Source of the DNA: Deltaproteobacteria bacterium
GTDB lineage: Bacteria > Desulfobacterota_B > Binatia > UBA9968
Direction of reading: 5' to 3'
Assembly (NCBI GenBank): GCA_030620935.1
Contig: JAUXIP010000156.1
Coordinates: 1-5,713, forward strand
DNA: 5,713 bases
Shown here: positions 1 through 5,590 of the stretch, piece after piece
Numbering within the stretch: position 1 is the stretch's first letter
Layout: every line of letters begins with the position of its first letter
The notes under the pieces: generated by a model
Seen by the model: only the letters and a program-made list of their open reading frames with translations
Databases searched by the model: none
Told to the model about the DNA's origin: nothing
Position numbers and translations under genes: made by a program

Positions 1-1363
1 CGTATTTGGCCATCAGGCGATGAAAGGTGCGACGGGGCAGGCTGGCCAACCTGGCGGCCTTGGCGATGTTTCCTTGCGCTTCCAAGAGATAACGGCAAAG
101 GGCTTCCTGCTCAAATCTTCCGATCATTCTGTCTTTGGCCTGCATGAAGCTTTCGGCCGAATGTTCCTGGGCTTGGTTTTGGACAGTGTCCGGCGCCTGA
201 CCGACTCCTGTCGACTGCGCCAAGGGATTGATATGGAGCGGCAAGTGGTCGGTCTCGATTTGGAGATAAGGCGTAAGAATCACCGCGCGCTCGATGATAT
301 TTTCCAGTTCTCTGAGATTGCCGGGCCAAGAATAGTTGATGAAGCATTCCATGGCTTGGGCTGAGATATGTTCCACGTGCTTGTTGACCTTGGCCATGGC
401 CTCGCGCAAAAAGTGGTAGGAGAGCAGGGGGATATCCTCTCGCCGTTCGCGCAGAGCGGGAAGCGAGATGCTGAAACTGTCGAAGCGATAGAAAAGATCC
501 TCCCGGAAGTCCCCTCCCTTGACCGCCTCCTCAAGATCTCGATTAGTGGCGGCGATGATGCGCACCTTCACCTTCTTGGTCGTCACGTCGCCGACCCTGC
601 GGACCTCTCCGGACTCAAGAACGCGCAGCATCTTGGACTGGATCTCGGGGTTCATATCCCCGATCTCATCGAGAAAAATGGTGCCGCCGTCGGCCTTCTC
701 AAATAAACCGCTCTTGCCCTCGATGGCTCCGGTAAACGAGCCTCTTTTATGTCCGAATAGCTCGCTCTCTGCCAGTGTGGCGGTGAGGGCGGTGCAGTTG
801 ACTATTACGAGGGGTTTGTCTTTGAGGTGGCTGTAGCGGTGAATTGCCCGGGCGACCACCTCTTTCCCAGTGCCGGTCTCTCCCCGAATCAGCACAGTTG
901 TCGGTGTGGGCGCGACCTTGCGGATTAAATGAGTGACCTCTTTCATCTTGCGATTTTCGCCGGTGACAAAATCGCGATCGGCGTGGAAGGCCAGATTCTC
1001 CAGCGCCAGCTCGTAGCGCTCTTCCAACTCCGCTTTTTGCTTGCGCTCTTCGAGGAGCGTGCATAGAAACCTAGCGGTTCCCCCGCCCATGACCTCGGTC
1101 TTCTCCGGCTTCATCTCGTTAATGCCCCTTGCCACCTCCGGTTTTCGTGTGACATCGATGATCAGGTCTATCCCCGGGCTTTTCAGTAGCTGCCTATAAT
1201 CCACGGTTACCGGTATGCCAAGGCCTCTGGCCGTCTGTGCTCCCGGCGCATCCGGATCGATATCGGCAACGCCAACGATCCGCACCGTAGGGTCTTGCTT
1301 AAAGAGCTCCAGCAAGGCTTTTCCGCCTCTGCCGCATCCAACAATAACGACTCGGGTCTTCAT
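1..1363 (-). CDS. Sigma-54-dependent transcriptional activator with N-terminal Rossmann (NAD(P)-binding-like) sensor domain; C-terminus cut by window edge
   Basis: The frame is open from 1363 to the left edge, giving 454 visible residues. Residues 1-~100 look like a Rossmann fold: G9-C-G-R-G-G14 (GxGxxG) after a hydrophobic strand, acidic D34 ending the second strand, and DLIIDVT at 66-72, which resembles dihydrodipicolinate reductase and homoserine dehydrogenase N-termini. Residues ~103-130 are charged and probably a coiled-coil linker. The AAA+ sigma-54 domain follows: Walker A GETGTGKE 161-168, ESELFGH 199-205, the sigma-54 contact loop as GSFTGA 208-213 (usually GAFTGA), Walker B GGTIFLDEI 226-234, AATNRDL 271-277, FREDLFYRF 286-294 and WPGNLRELEN 346-355. 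A Fis-type helix-turn-helix occupies about 417-454, so only a few residues should be missing. There is no receiver domain, so phosphorylation control is unlikely and ligand sensing is inferred. The start is ATG 1363 with GGAG 8 nt upstream; an in-frame ATG at 1381 lacks a ribosome site. The gene is co-directional with, and 67 bp downstream of, the aminotransferase. Confidence 0.93.
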   Translation of the reverse strand, partial: MKTRVVIVGCGRGGKALLELFKQDPTVRIVGVADIDPDAPGAQTARGLGIPVTVDYRQLLKSPGIDLIIDVTRKPEVARGINEMKPEKTEVMGGGTARFLCTLLEERKQKAELEERYELALENLAFHADRDFVTGENRKMKEVTHLIRKVAPTPTTVLIRGETGTGKEVVARAIHRYSHLKDKPLVIVNCTALTATLAESELFGHKRGSFTGAIEGKSGLFEKADGGTIFLDEIGDMNPEIQSKMLRVLESGEVRRVGDVTTKKVKVRIIAATNRDLEEAVKGGDFREDLFYRFDSFSISLPALRERREDIPLLSYHFLREAMAKVNKHVEHISAQAMECFINYSWPGNLRELENIIERAVILTPYLQIETDHLPLHINPLAQSTGVGQAPDTVQNQAQEHSAESFMQAKDRMIGRFEQEALCRYLLEAQGNIAKAARLASLPRRTFHRLMAKY

Positions 1364-1371
1364 CACTCTGG

Positions 1372-1375
1372 CTCC
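1372..1375 (-). promoter_or_regulatory. Shine-Dalgarno of the sigma-54 activator
   Basis: The minus strand reads GGAG 8 nt before ATG 1363. This favours that start over the in-frame ATG at 1381, which has no purine-rich element at the right distance. Confidence 0.55.
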
Positions 1376-1430
1376 GTGCATCTTTAAGAGCGGTAAGTTT
1401 TTCTTTGCCGGCTCAAATAAGATGAGAGTT

Positions 1431-2600
1431 TTACAGGCAGTAGATTTTTTCTGCTGCGGTCAGCGCTTCTTTGGCAGAAGTCTTAGGCCCTTGGTCGGCA
1501 AGGATGCCGCCCAGAGCTTGAAGCAATTTGAGAACGTGCTCTTTCCTGCTGGATTCCCCCATCAGGCCGATACGCCATGTCTTTCCCGCCAGCGGTCCCA
1601 ACCCCCCGCCGATCTCGATGCTAAATTCTTGTAGAAGCGTTCTTCGGACATCGAAATCCTTTACCCCCTCGGGAATCTTGACGCTATTGAGCATCCACAA
1701 GCGATGACCTTCTTGGGATGCGAGCTGCATTCCCAAAGCTTGCAGCCCGACCGCTAGGGCTTTGTGATTAAGCTCATGTCGTTTAAATCTGGCTTCGAGC
1801 CCCTCCTCCTGAACCAAGGCTAAGGCCTCGTGGAGGGCGTAATTCATCGAGATCGGAGCCGTATGATGGTAAACCCGCTCGTTGCCCCAGTAACGTTCGA
1901 TCATGGTGACATCAAGATACCAGCTCCTGACCTTGCTCTTGCGTTTTTTGATCTTTTCCCGCGCTGCTTTGCTGAAAGAGACCGGAGCGAGCCCCGGAGG
2001 ACAGCTCAGGCATTTCTGCGTGCCGCTGTAACAGGCATCGACTTGCCAAGCGTCAAGTTTGACGGGACAGCCGCCGAGAGAGGTTACCGTATCCAGGGCT
2101 AAGAGCGCTCCGGCCTCATGGACAAGCTTAGAGATCTCCTCAATCGGCTGCCATACGCCGGTAGAGGTCTCGGCATGCACGAGGCTAACGATTTTCACGG
2201 GATTTTCTTTGAGGGCTTTTGCAATCTGTTCGGGCCGGATGATTTCACCCCAGGGCGCTTCGACACGGATCACTTTTCCCCCGCAGCGTTCGACGATATC
2301 CGCCATGCGCGTGCCGAAAATCCCATTGATGCCGACGAGAACCGAATCTTCCTCCTCGACCAGATTGACCAGACAGGCCTCCATGCCGGCACTGCCGGTT
2401 CCAGAGACGGGAAATGTCAGTTCATTCTCGGTCTGGAAGAGCCAGCGGAGCATTTCTTGGGTTTCTCCCATGATTTTGAAGAACTCCGGATCTAGGTGGC
2501 CTATCACCGGCGTGGAAAGGGCTTGTAAGACTCTGGGGTGGACGTCGCTTGGGCCCGGTCCTAGAAGAGTTCTGTGCGGGGGATCGAGAGGAAAAGGCAT
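1431..2600 (-). CDS. PLP-dependent class V aminotransferase, alanine/serine--glyoxylate aminotransferase family
   Basis: The protein has 389 residues, the normal length for the family. It likely moves an amino group from alanine or serine to glyoxylate, giving glycine plus pyruvate or hydroxypyruvate in the cytoplasm. Visible family marks are the N-terminal LLGPGPSDVHPRVL (12-25), the cofactor phosphate loop SGTGSAGMEA (66-75), HAETSTG (142-148), D170 expected to contact the pyridine nitrogen, and the Schiff-base lysine K196 in YSGTQKCLSCPPG (191-203). YHHTAP (244-249) and R343 in TWRIGLMG, expected to hold the substrate carboxylate, are also present. It starts 33 bp after the aceA stop on the same strand, and its Shine-Dalgarno is weak (AGG about 12 nt upstream), so translational coupling to aceA is plausible. 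Sequence alone cannot separate alanine-glyoxylate, serine-glyoxylate and related activities (for example ureidoglycine-glyoxylate). The isocitrate lyase neighbour supports glyoxylate as acceptor. Confidence 0.93.
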   Translation of the reverse strand: MPFPLDPPHRTLLGPGPSDVHPRVLQALSTPVIGHLDPEFFKIMGETQEMLRWLFQTENELTFPVSGTGSAGMEACLVNLVEEEDSVLVGINGIFGTRMADIVERCGGKVIRVEAPWGEIIRPEQIAKALKENPVKIVSLVHAETSTGVWQPIEEISKLVHEAGALLALDTVTSLGGCPVKLDAWQVDACYSGTQKCLSCPPGLAPVSFSKAAREKIKKRKSKVRSWYLDVTMIERYWGNERVYHHTAPISMNYALHEALALVQEEGLEARFKRHELNHKALAVGLQALGMQLASQEGHRLWMLNSVKIPEGVKDFDVRRTLLQEFSIEIGGGLGPLAGKTWRIGLMGESSRKEHVLKLLQALGGILADQGPKTSAKEALTAAEKIYCL

Positions 2601-2633
2601 CAGTTTGTTTGACCTGCGATCCGGAATATCCTT

Positions 2634-3977
2634 CTAAATTTTCCCAGCGGCGGAAAGAGGTCTTTTCGGCGCGGCGTCTTCGGTGATGAACTGATCTTCT
2701 TCAGTCGAGCCTTTGAGGGCCAGGGTTGCCGAGGCTCCACCTGTGACCAGTTCCGCTATCTTGTCGAAATAGCCTGCTCCAACCGACTTCTGGTGCTTGA
2801 CGGCCTCGTAGCCGAATTTTTCCAACTCAAACTCTCTTTGTTGGAGCTCGGCATACGCAGACATTCCCCGGTGCGTATAGTCGAGGGCGAGTCTGAACAT
2901 CGCTTCGCTTGCGGAATGATATCCCGACAGGGTGACAAATTGGTATTTGTACCCCATGGCCCCAAGCTCTCTTTGAAATTTGGTGATCGTGGTATCGTCC
3001 AATTTCAGCTTCCAGTTGAACGAGGGCGAGCAATTGTAAGCCAACATTTTATCGGGAAATTCTCTTAGAATCCCCTCTGCAAAATCTTTGGCCTCTTGTA
3101 GATTCGGCTCCGCAGTCTCACACCAAAGCATATCGGCGTAGGGTGCATAAGACAATCCCCTGGCGATCCCCGCCTCCAGTCCCCCTCTGATCTGGAAGAA
3201 TCCTTCAGGCGTTCTTTCGCCGGTGAGAAAGGGCCGATCCCTTTCATCCACGTCGGTGGTAATCAGGTAGGCCCCGTTGGCGTCGGTTCGTGCCATGAGT
3301 AGCGTCGGAACATCTTCAACGTCGGCAGCTAATCTGGCGGCGATGAGTTTCTGGATAAACTCCATCGTCGGGACAAGAACTTTGCCGCCCATGTGGCCGC
3401 ACTTTTTGAGCGATGAATTTTGGTCTTCGTAGTGGACGCCTGCGGCTCCGGCCTCGATCATAGCCTTCATCAGTTCGAAGGCGTTGAGGGTCCCGCCAAA
3501 GCCGGCTTCCGCGTCTGCGACGATCGGAGCAAACGAGTAGACGCTGTTTTTTTCTTCTATTTTGTCGATCTCGTCTTGCCTCTGTAGAGCGGAGTTGATC
3601 TCCCGGAGGAGGGCAGGGACGCTGTCTGCAGGATAGAGACTTTGATCCGGATACATCTTCCTGGCATTGTTGGCCGCGGCGGCCACCTGCCACCCACTGC
3701 AGTAGATTCCTTTCAGCCCGGCACGGACTTGTTGGACGGCCTGGATGCCGTCCATGGCGCTCAACACCGGAACATAGTCTTCGGTGTGGAGCATGTCCCA
3801 CAATCTCTCCGCTCCGACCTTTGCAATCCTGGTGAAGCCGTCTTGGACTCGGACCGAGCATCGAAGCCTAAAAACATCCTCGGCGGTGTAGGGACGGATG
3901 ACACCCTTCCACCGGCTATCTGTTTTCCAGCTCTTTTCGGTTTCTGCGATCAAGTTGGCCGAGCTATGATCAAGCAT
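2634..3977 (-). CDS. aceA: Isocitrate lyase
   Basis: This is isocitrate lyase (447 residues), which splits isocitrate into succinate and glyoxylate in the cytoplasm. The signature KKCGH is at 191-195 with catalytic C193. Other conserved parts are SGWQV 94-98, the metal-site strand [10 protein letters not shown] 152-161, the YEDQ segment 183-186, NCSPSFNW 315-322, and [12 protein letters not shown] 394-405 from the C-terminal lid region. The pieces [12 protein letters not shown] and VGAGYFD recall the mycobacterial/Gram-positive style more than E. coli AceA. E. coli-type proteins end near the STEEDQF equivalent (424-430). This one continues for 17 residues ([10 protein letters not shown] then LSAAGKI). 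The start is ATG 3977, with GAGGAGG at 3988-3982 just upstream. It is the first gene of a probable operon with the aminotransferase, divergent from the IclR-family gene, and preceded by two operator-like repeats within 60 bp, so IclR control is likely. All catalytic motifs are intact. Confidence 0.98.
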   Translation of the reverse strand: MLDHSSANLIAETEKSWKTDSRWKGVIRPYTAEDVFRLRCSVRVQDGFTRIAKVGAERLWDMLHTEDYVPVLSAMDGIQAVQQVRAGLKGIYCSGWQVAAAANNARKMYPDQSLYPADSVPALLREINSALQRQDEIDKIEEKNSVYSFAPIVADAEAGFGGTLNAFELMKAMIEAGAAGVHYEDQNSSLKKCGHMGGKVLVPTMEFIQKLIAARLAADVEDVPTLLMARTDANGAYLITTDVDERDRPFLTGERTPEGFFQIRGGLEAGIARGLSYAPYADMLWCETAEPNLQEAKDFAEGILREFPDKMLAYNCSPSFNWKLKLDDTTITKFQRELGAMGYKYQFVTLSGYHSASEAMFRLALDYTHRGMSAYAELQQREFELEKFGYEAVKHQKSVGAGYFDKIAELVTGGASATLALKGSTEEDQFITEDAAPKRPLSAAGKI

Positions 3978-3997
3978 GTTGCCTCCTCTTCGGCTTT

Positions 3998-4017
3998 GTG
4001 TTCAGTATTGTGAACAC
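3998..4017. promoter_or_regulatory. Operator O1: perfect inverted repeat upstream of aceA
   Basis: The arms GTGTTCA (3998-4004) and TGAACAC (4011-4017) are perfect inverted repeats around a 6-bp AT-rich spacer. The core GTTCA-N6-TGAAC recurs in O3 on the other side of this intergenic region. It sits 10 bp from the aceA ribosome site, in the predicted 5' leader, where a bound repressor would block transcription. Binding by the adjacent IclR-family protein is inferred. Confidence 0.7.
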
Positions 4018-4019
4018 TA

Positions 4020-4035
4020 GTTCATAATGGAGAAT
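4020..4035. promoter_or_regulatory. Operator O2: degenerate copy 20 bp from O1
   Basis: GTTCA (4020-4024), 6 bp, then AGAAT (4031-4035) matches 8 of the 10 arm positions of GTTCA-N6-TGAAC. Its first nine bases (GTTCATAAT) are identical to those of O3. Its centre is exactly 20 bp, about two helical turns, from the centre of O1, which suits two dimers on one DNA face. It overlaps the predicted aceA start of transcription. Confidence 0.45.
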
Positions 4036-4038
4036 ACT

Positions 4039-4067
4039 TAATTAATTCATCCGGTGGGGGAAGTCAA
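4039..4067 (-). promoter_or_regulatory. Candidate sigma-70-type promoter of aceA
   Basis: On the minus strand, TTGACT (4067-4062) is 5/6 of the -35 consensus. It is followed after 17 bp by TAATTA (4044-4039), a poor but AT-rich -10. The start would fall near 4032, inside O2. The -35 is convincing mainly because it mirrors the one serving the divergent gene; the -10 assignment is uncertain. Confidence 0.4.
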
Positions 4068-4085
4068 GAAGCTCCAGGCTTGACT
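4062..4085. repeat. Inverted repeat formed by back-to-back -35 boxes
   Basis: AGTCAAG (4062-4068) and CTTGACT (4079-4085) are perfect 7-bp inverted repeats separated by 10 bp. Each arm contains the proposed -35 hexamer (TTGACT) of one of the two divergent promoters. Divergent promoters in identical -35 context explain the symmetry, though a protein-binding palindrome is not excluded. Confidence 0.6.
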
Positions 4086-4108
4086 GCGAAATATTTAGTT
4101 CATAATAT
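4080..4108 (+). promoter_or_regulatory. Sigma-70-type promoter of the IclR-family gene
   Basis: TTGACT (4080-4085), a 17-bp spacer, then TAATAT (4103-4108, 4/6 of the -10 consensus). The -10 is exactly the 6-bp spacer of operator O3, so a repressor bound there would cover it. The start is predicted near 4115, giving a leader of about 30 nt. This points to autorepression. Confidence 0.6.
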
Positions 4109-4113
4109 TGAAC
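4098..4113. promoter_or_regulatory. Operator O3: perfect inverted repeat over the iclR-family promoter
   Basis: GTTCA (4098-4102) and TGAAC (4109-4113) flank the 6-bp spacer TAATAT. The arms and spacing are the same as in O1. It lies on the -10 element of the divergent regulator gene, consistent with autoregulation by the IclR-family protein (inferred). Confidence 0.7.
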
Positions 4114-4117
4114 AGTC

Positions 4118-4133
4118 CTTCTAAATTCTGAAT
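4118..4133. promoter_or_regulatory. Operator O4: degenerate copy 20 bp from O3
   Basis: CTTCT-N6-TGAAT matches 7 of 10 arm positions of GTTCA-N6-TGAAC. It is weak by itself, but its centre is 20 bp from the centre of O3, the same offset as O1 to O2. It lies between the predicted transcription start and the Shine-Dalgarno AGGAGA (4134-4139) of the regulator gene. Confidence 0.35.
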
Positions 4134-4143
4134 AGGAGATGAC

Positions 4144-4977
4144 ATGACGAATAAACCGCCGGCCGCCGGCCGGGTGACCTCTATTGACCGTGCGTTGACT
4201 ATTCTGGAAACATTGAGCCAGAGCAAAAAAGGCCTCACGAACTCGGACATCAGCAGGAAGCTGGATCTTCCGAAGAGCACGATCAGCTATATCCTTAGGA
4301 CCTTGGAGCAAAGGAGCTATCTGTACAAAGCCGACAGCAGTGGGAAGTATCGTCTTACGGCAAAGCTCTTCAGCGTCGGTATTCAGGTTCTGCGCGGCAT
4401 GGAGCTGCATGATATCGCCTTACCCGTGTTGGAGGAGCTGGTGGACAAAACGGATCTAACCGGCCATCTGGCGATACTGGACGGATACGACGCGGTCTAC
4501 ATAGAAAAGATCGATAAGCCGGGCTTCATCAAGATGGATACTTGGGTGGGACGCCGATTGGATGTGCATTGTACGGCGGTAGGGAAGGCATTGATCGCTC
4601 AATTGCCACAAGAATCTATAGAAAAGATCATCAAGATCAAGGGCTTGTCCAAATACACTCCTAAAACCATAAGTTCGTCGAACCAGCTATTTCACGAACT
4701 GGAAAAAGTCAGGGCTGCCGGTTACGCCCTGGACGACAGCGAAAATAACGCCGACGTGAGATGTATTGCTACCCCTATCTTTAATATGCAGGGAAGGGTA
4801 GAGGCGGCGTTGGGACTAACAGGTACCGAAAGTCAAATGAAACTGGAAAAGCTCAAAGGATATGTGAGGCTCATCAAGCAAGCAGCGAGGCATATTTCGC
4901 AGCGATTAGGATATAAAGGCACCTTTTATCAGCCCGCCACGACGCAGAGAGTTCCCGATTGGGTGACGGCACGGTAG
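4144..4977 (+). CDS. IclR-family transcriptional regulator
   Basis: The protein has 277 residues and IclR-family architecture. A winged helix-turn-helix spans about 12-72: SIDRALTILETL, then LTNSDISRKLDLPKSTISYILRTLE with recognition helix near 43-54, then the wing up to SGKYRLT. The effector domain spans about 86-256 and includes TGHLAILDG (106-114), VGRRLDVHCTAVGKALIA (135-152) and GYALDDSENNADVRCIATPIFN (193-214), the conserved ligand-pocket segments of the family. A tail of about 20 residues follows the usual end near RHISQRLG. The start is ATG 4144, with AGGAGA 4 nt upstream. Divergence from aceA and the paired inverted repeats between them suggest it represses aceA and itself. Its ligand cannot be read from sequence; glyoxylate, pyruvate or a related small acid would fit the context and what E. 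coli IclR senses. I give no gene symbol because IclR paralogues are many. Confidence 0.95.
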   Translation: MTNKPPAAGRVTSIDRALTILETLSQSKKGLTNSDISRKLDLPKSTISYILRTLEQRSYLYKADSSGKYRLTAKLFSVGIQVLRGMELHDIALPVLEELVDKTDLTGHLAILDGYDAVYIEKIDKPGFIKMDTWVGRRLDVHCTAVGKALIAQLPQESIEKIIKIKGLSKYTPKTISSSNQLFHELEKVRAAGYALDDSENNADVRCIATPIFNMQGRVEAALGLTGTESQMKLEKLKGYVRLIKQAARHISQRLGYKGTFYQPATTQRVPDWVTAR

Positions 4978-5050
4978 ATCCCCTCAAACCATGAGACCTT
5001 AGATCTCCACCACAACTCTCCGACTCCTCGAATCGGCAAAACCTTGGTTC

Positions 5051-5080
5051 GCCGTGGGTGTACCCTTGGCTCTGTTGTCT
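5051..5080 (+). terminator. Weak candidate terminator between convergent genes
   Basis: GCCGTGGG-TGTA-CCCTTGGC (5051-5070) can fold into a stem with one G-T pair and one T-T mismatch. It is followed by a T-rich but interrupted run (TCTGTTGTCT). It lies between the ends of the IclR-family gene and the convergent lipoprotein gene. The U-tract is poor, so it may not function. The rest of the 132-bp gap (4978-5109) shows nothing recognisable. Confidence 0.25.
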
Positions 5081-5109
5081 GGATTGCGCCTCTTACCGGC
5101 CGTTGAACT

Positions 5110-5544
5110 CTAGTTCTTCCACTTTCTACCGTTTCCCCGGCCTCTTTTGCCTTTACCTGCGACCATGGCCTTCAGCTCCTTCGGAGAATTTTTCCGGAGT
5201 CCAGGCGGAAGGTGTCTGGCGCTGATTTTTCTCCAGGGGCCTCGATGGTGAGATCCCGTGTACCAGACGTGGTCGTGAAAGTAATAGTAGATTCCTTTTT
5301 TGACAAAAACATCGGCATCCACGCCAAGGACAACCGACACAGTTGTCCCCGGAATCGATACAAATTTTGGGGAGCCCACTATAACAAGTGCAGGTGGTCC
5401 CATCTTTTTGGCTTGTCCGGGCGGAATGCCTCCGTGCCCAGGCGGGATGCCCCCATGTCCTGGCGGCAACCCATGCCGCGGTCCGTAAACCGCACATCCG
5501 CTCAAAAATCCTATAAGAACCATCCATAGCAACAATCTTTCCAT
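5110..5544 (-). CDS. Small hypothetical lipoprotein with PPGHGGI tandem repeats and basic C-terminus
   Basis: I do not recognise a named family. Starting at ATG 5544 gives 144 residues. The N-terminus (MERLLLWMVLIGFLSGC) is a short lipoprotein signal peptide with lipobox L14-S-G-C17, so the mature protein should be anchored by a lipidated cysteine. Next comes a Gly/Pro/His stretch (25-44) with two perfect PPGHGGI heptads and a partial third. A compact core follows (about 50-118): PPALVIVGSPKFVSIPGTTV, then VDADVFVKKG, YYYFHDHVWYTGS, GPW (102-104) and LPPGLRK (112-118). This pattern of 'IPGT...D.D.F...G.yy...WY.....GPW' recalls small uncharacterised envelope proteins common in delta-proteobacteria (recollection, not searched). 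The last ~20 residues are rich in Lys/Arg/Gly. The frame extends 25 codons upstream to 5619, but a GAGGAGG Shine-Dalgarno and the signal peptide fix the start at 5544. A sigma-54 promoter lies just upstream. It is convergent with the IclR-family gene. Confidence 0.82.
   Translation of the reverse strand: MERLLLWMVLIGFLSGCAVYGPRHGLPPGHGGIPPGHGGIPPGQAKKMGPPALVIVGSPKFVSIPGTTVSVVLGVDADVFVKKGIYYYFHDHVWYTGSHHRGPWRKISARHLPPGLRKNSPKELKAMVAGKGKRGRGNGRKWKN
5413..5472 (-). repeat. 21-bp tandem coding repeat (PPGHGGI units)
   Basis: Residues 27-33 and 34-40 of the lipoprotein are identical heptads PPGHGGI, followed by PPGQ as a partial third copy and preceded by HGL. The two full 21-bp units differ at five third-codon positions and at no amino acid, so the protein repeat is older than a fresh slippage event and seems to be kept by selection. 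Confidence 0.75.
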
Positions 5545-5550
5545 GGCTTG

Positions 5551-5557
5551 CCTCCTC
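5551..5557 (-). promoter_or_regulatory. Strong Shine-Dalgarno of the lipoprotein gene
   Basis: The minus strand reads GAGGAGG 6 nt before ATG 5544. It decides the start. The longer reading from ATG 5619 would place the signal peptide inside the protein and would begin upstream of the sigma-54 promoter. Confidence 0.85.
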
Positions 5558-5574
5558 AGTTGAGGAACCAGAGC

Positions 5575-5590
5575 AGCAAGCATGGTGCCA
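5575..5590 (-). promoter_or_regulatory. Sigma-54 (-24/-12) promoter of the lipoprotein gene
   Basis: The minus strand reads TGGCACcatgcTTGCT, matching the RpoN consensus TGGCAC-N5-TTGCW at every specified core position. The invariant GG (5589-5588) and GC (5577-5576) are separated by exactly 10 bp. The predicted start is near 5565, about 8 bp before the Shine-Dalgarno and about 20 bp before ATG 5544. Transcription from it would need an activator bound upstream. The upstream region (5591-5713) contains the imperfect pair CACTTCC (5637-5643) and GGAAGTG (5702-5708), which might be activator sites but is weak. Confidence 0.72.

Noticed and set aside
20..706. Plus-strand open frames opposite the sigma-54 activator.
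   Set aside because: The minus strand encodes continuous AAA+ and Fis-type motifs through this region; the plus-strand products show no family features.
1364..1430. Possible separate promoter or terminator between the aminotransferase and the sigma-54 activator.
   Set aside because: I found no -35/-10 pair with proper spacing, no GG-N10-GC pattern and no hairpin with a T-run, so the gap is treated as part of an operon.
2601..2636. aceA and the aminotransferase are in the same reading frame, separated by a single TAG and 11 sense codons, which could suggest stop read-through or a split fusion gene.
   Set aside because: A shared frame happens by chance one time in three. Both proteins are complete with normal ends, and the 11 linker codons show no family similarity.
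2059..2637. Plus-strand open frame of 192 codons opposite the aminotransferase gene.
   Set aside because: It is antisense to a well-supported enzyme gene, its composition is unlike a folded protein, and it lacks a Shine-Dalgarno or recognisable motif.
3316..3861. Minus-strand open frame of 181 codons in another frame inside aceA.
   Set aside because: It is an Arg/Pro-rich frame-shifted shadow of isocitrate lyase, whose catalytic motifs are all in the real frame.
5001..5060. A tRNA-like look (GGTTCG and TCGAATC pieces) in the gap after the IclR-family gene.
   Set aside because: No acceptor stem, anticodon arm or consistent cloverleaf could be formed on either strand.
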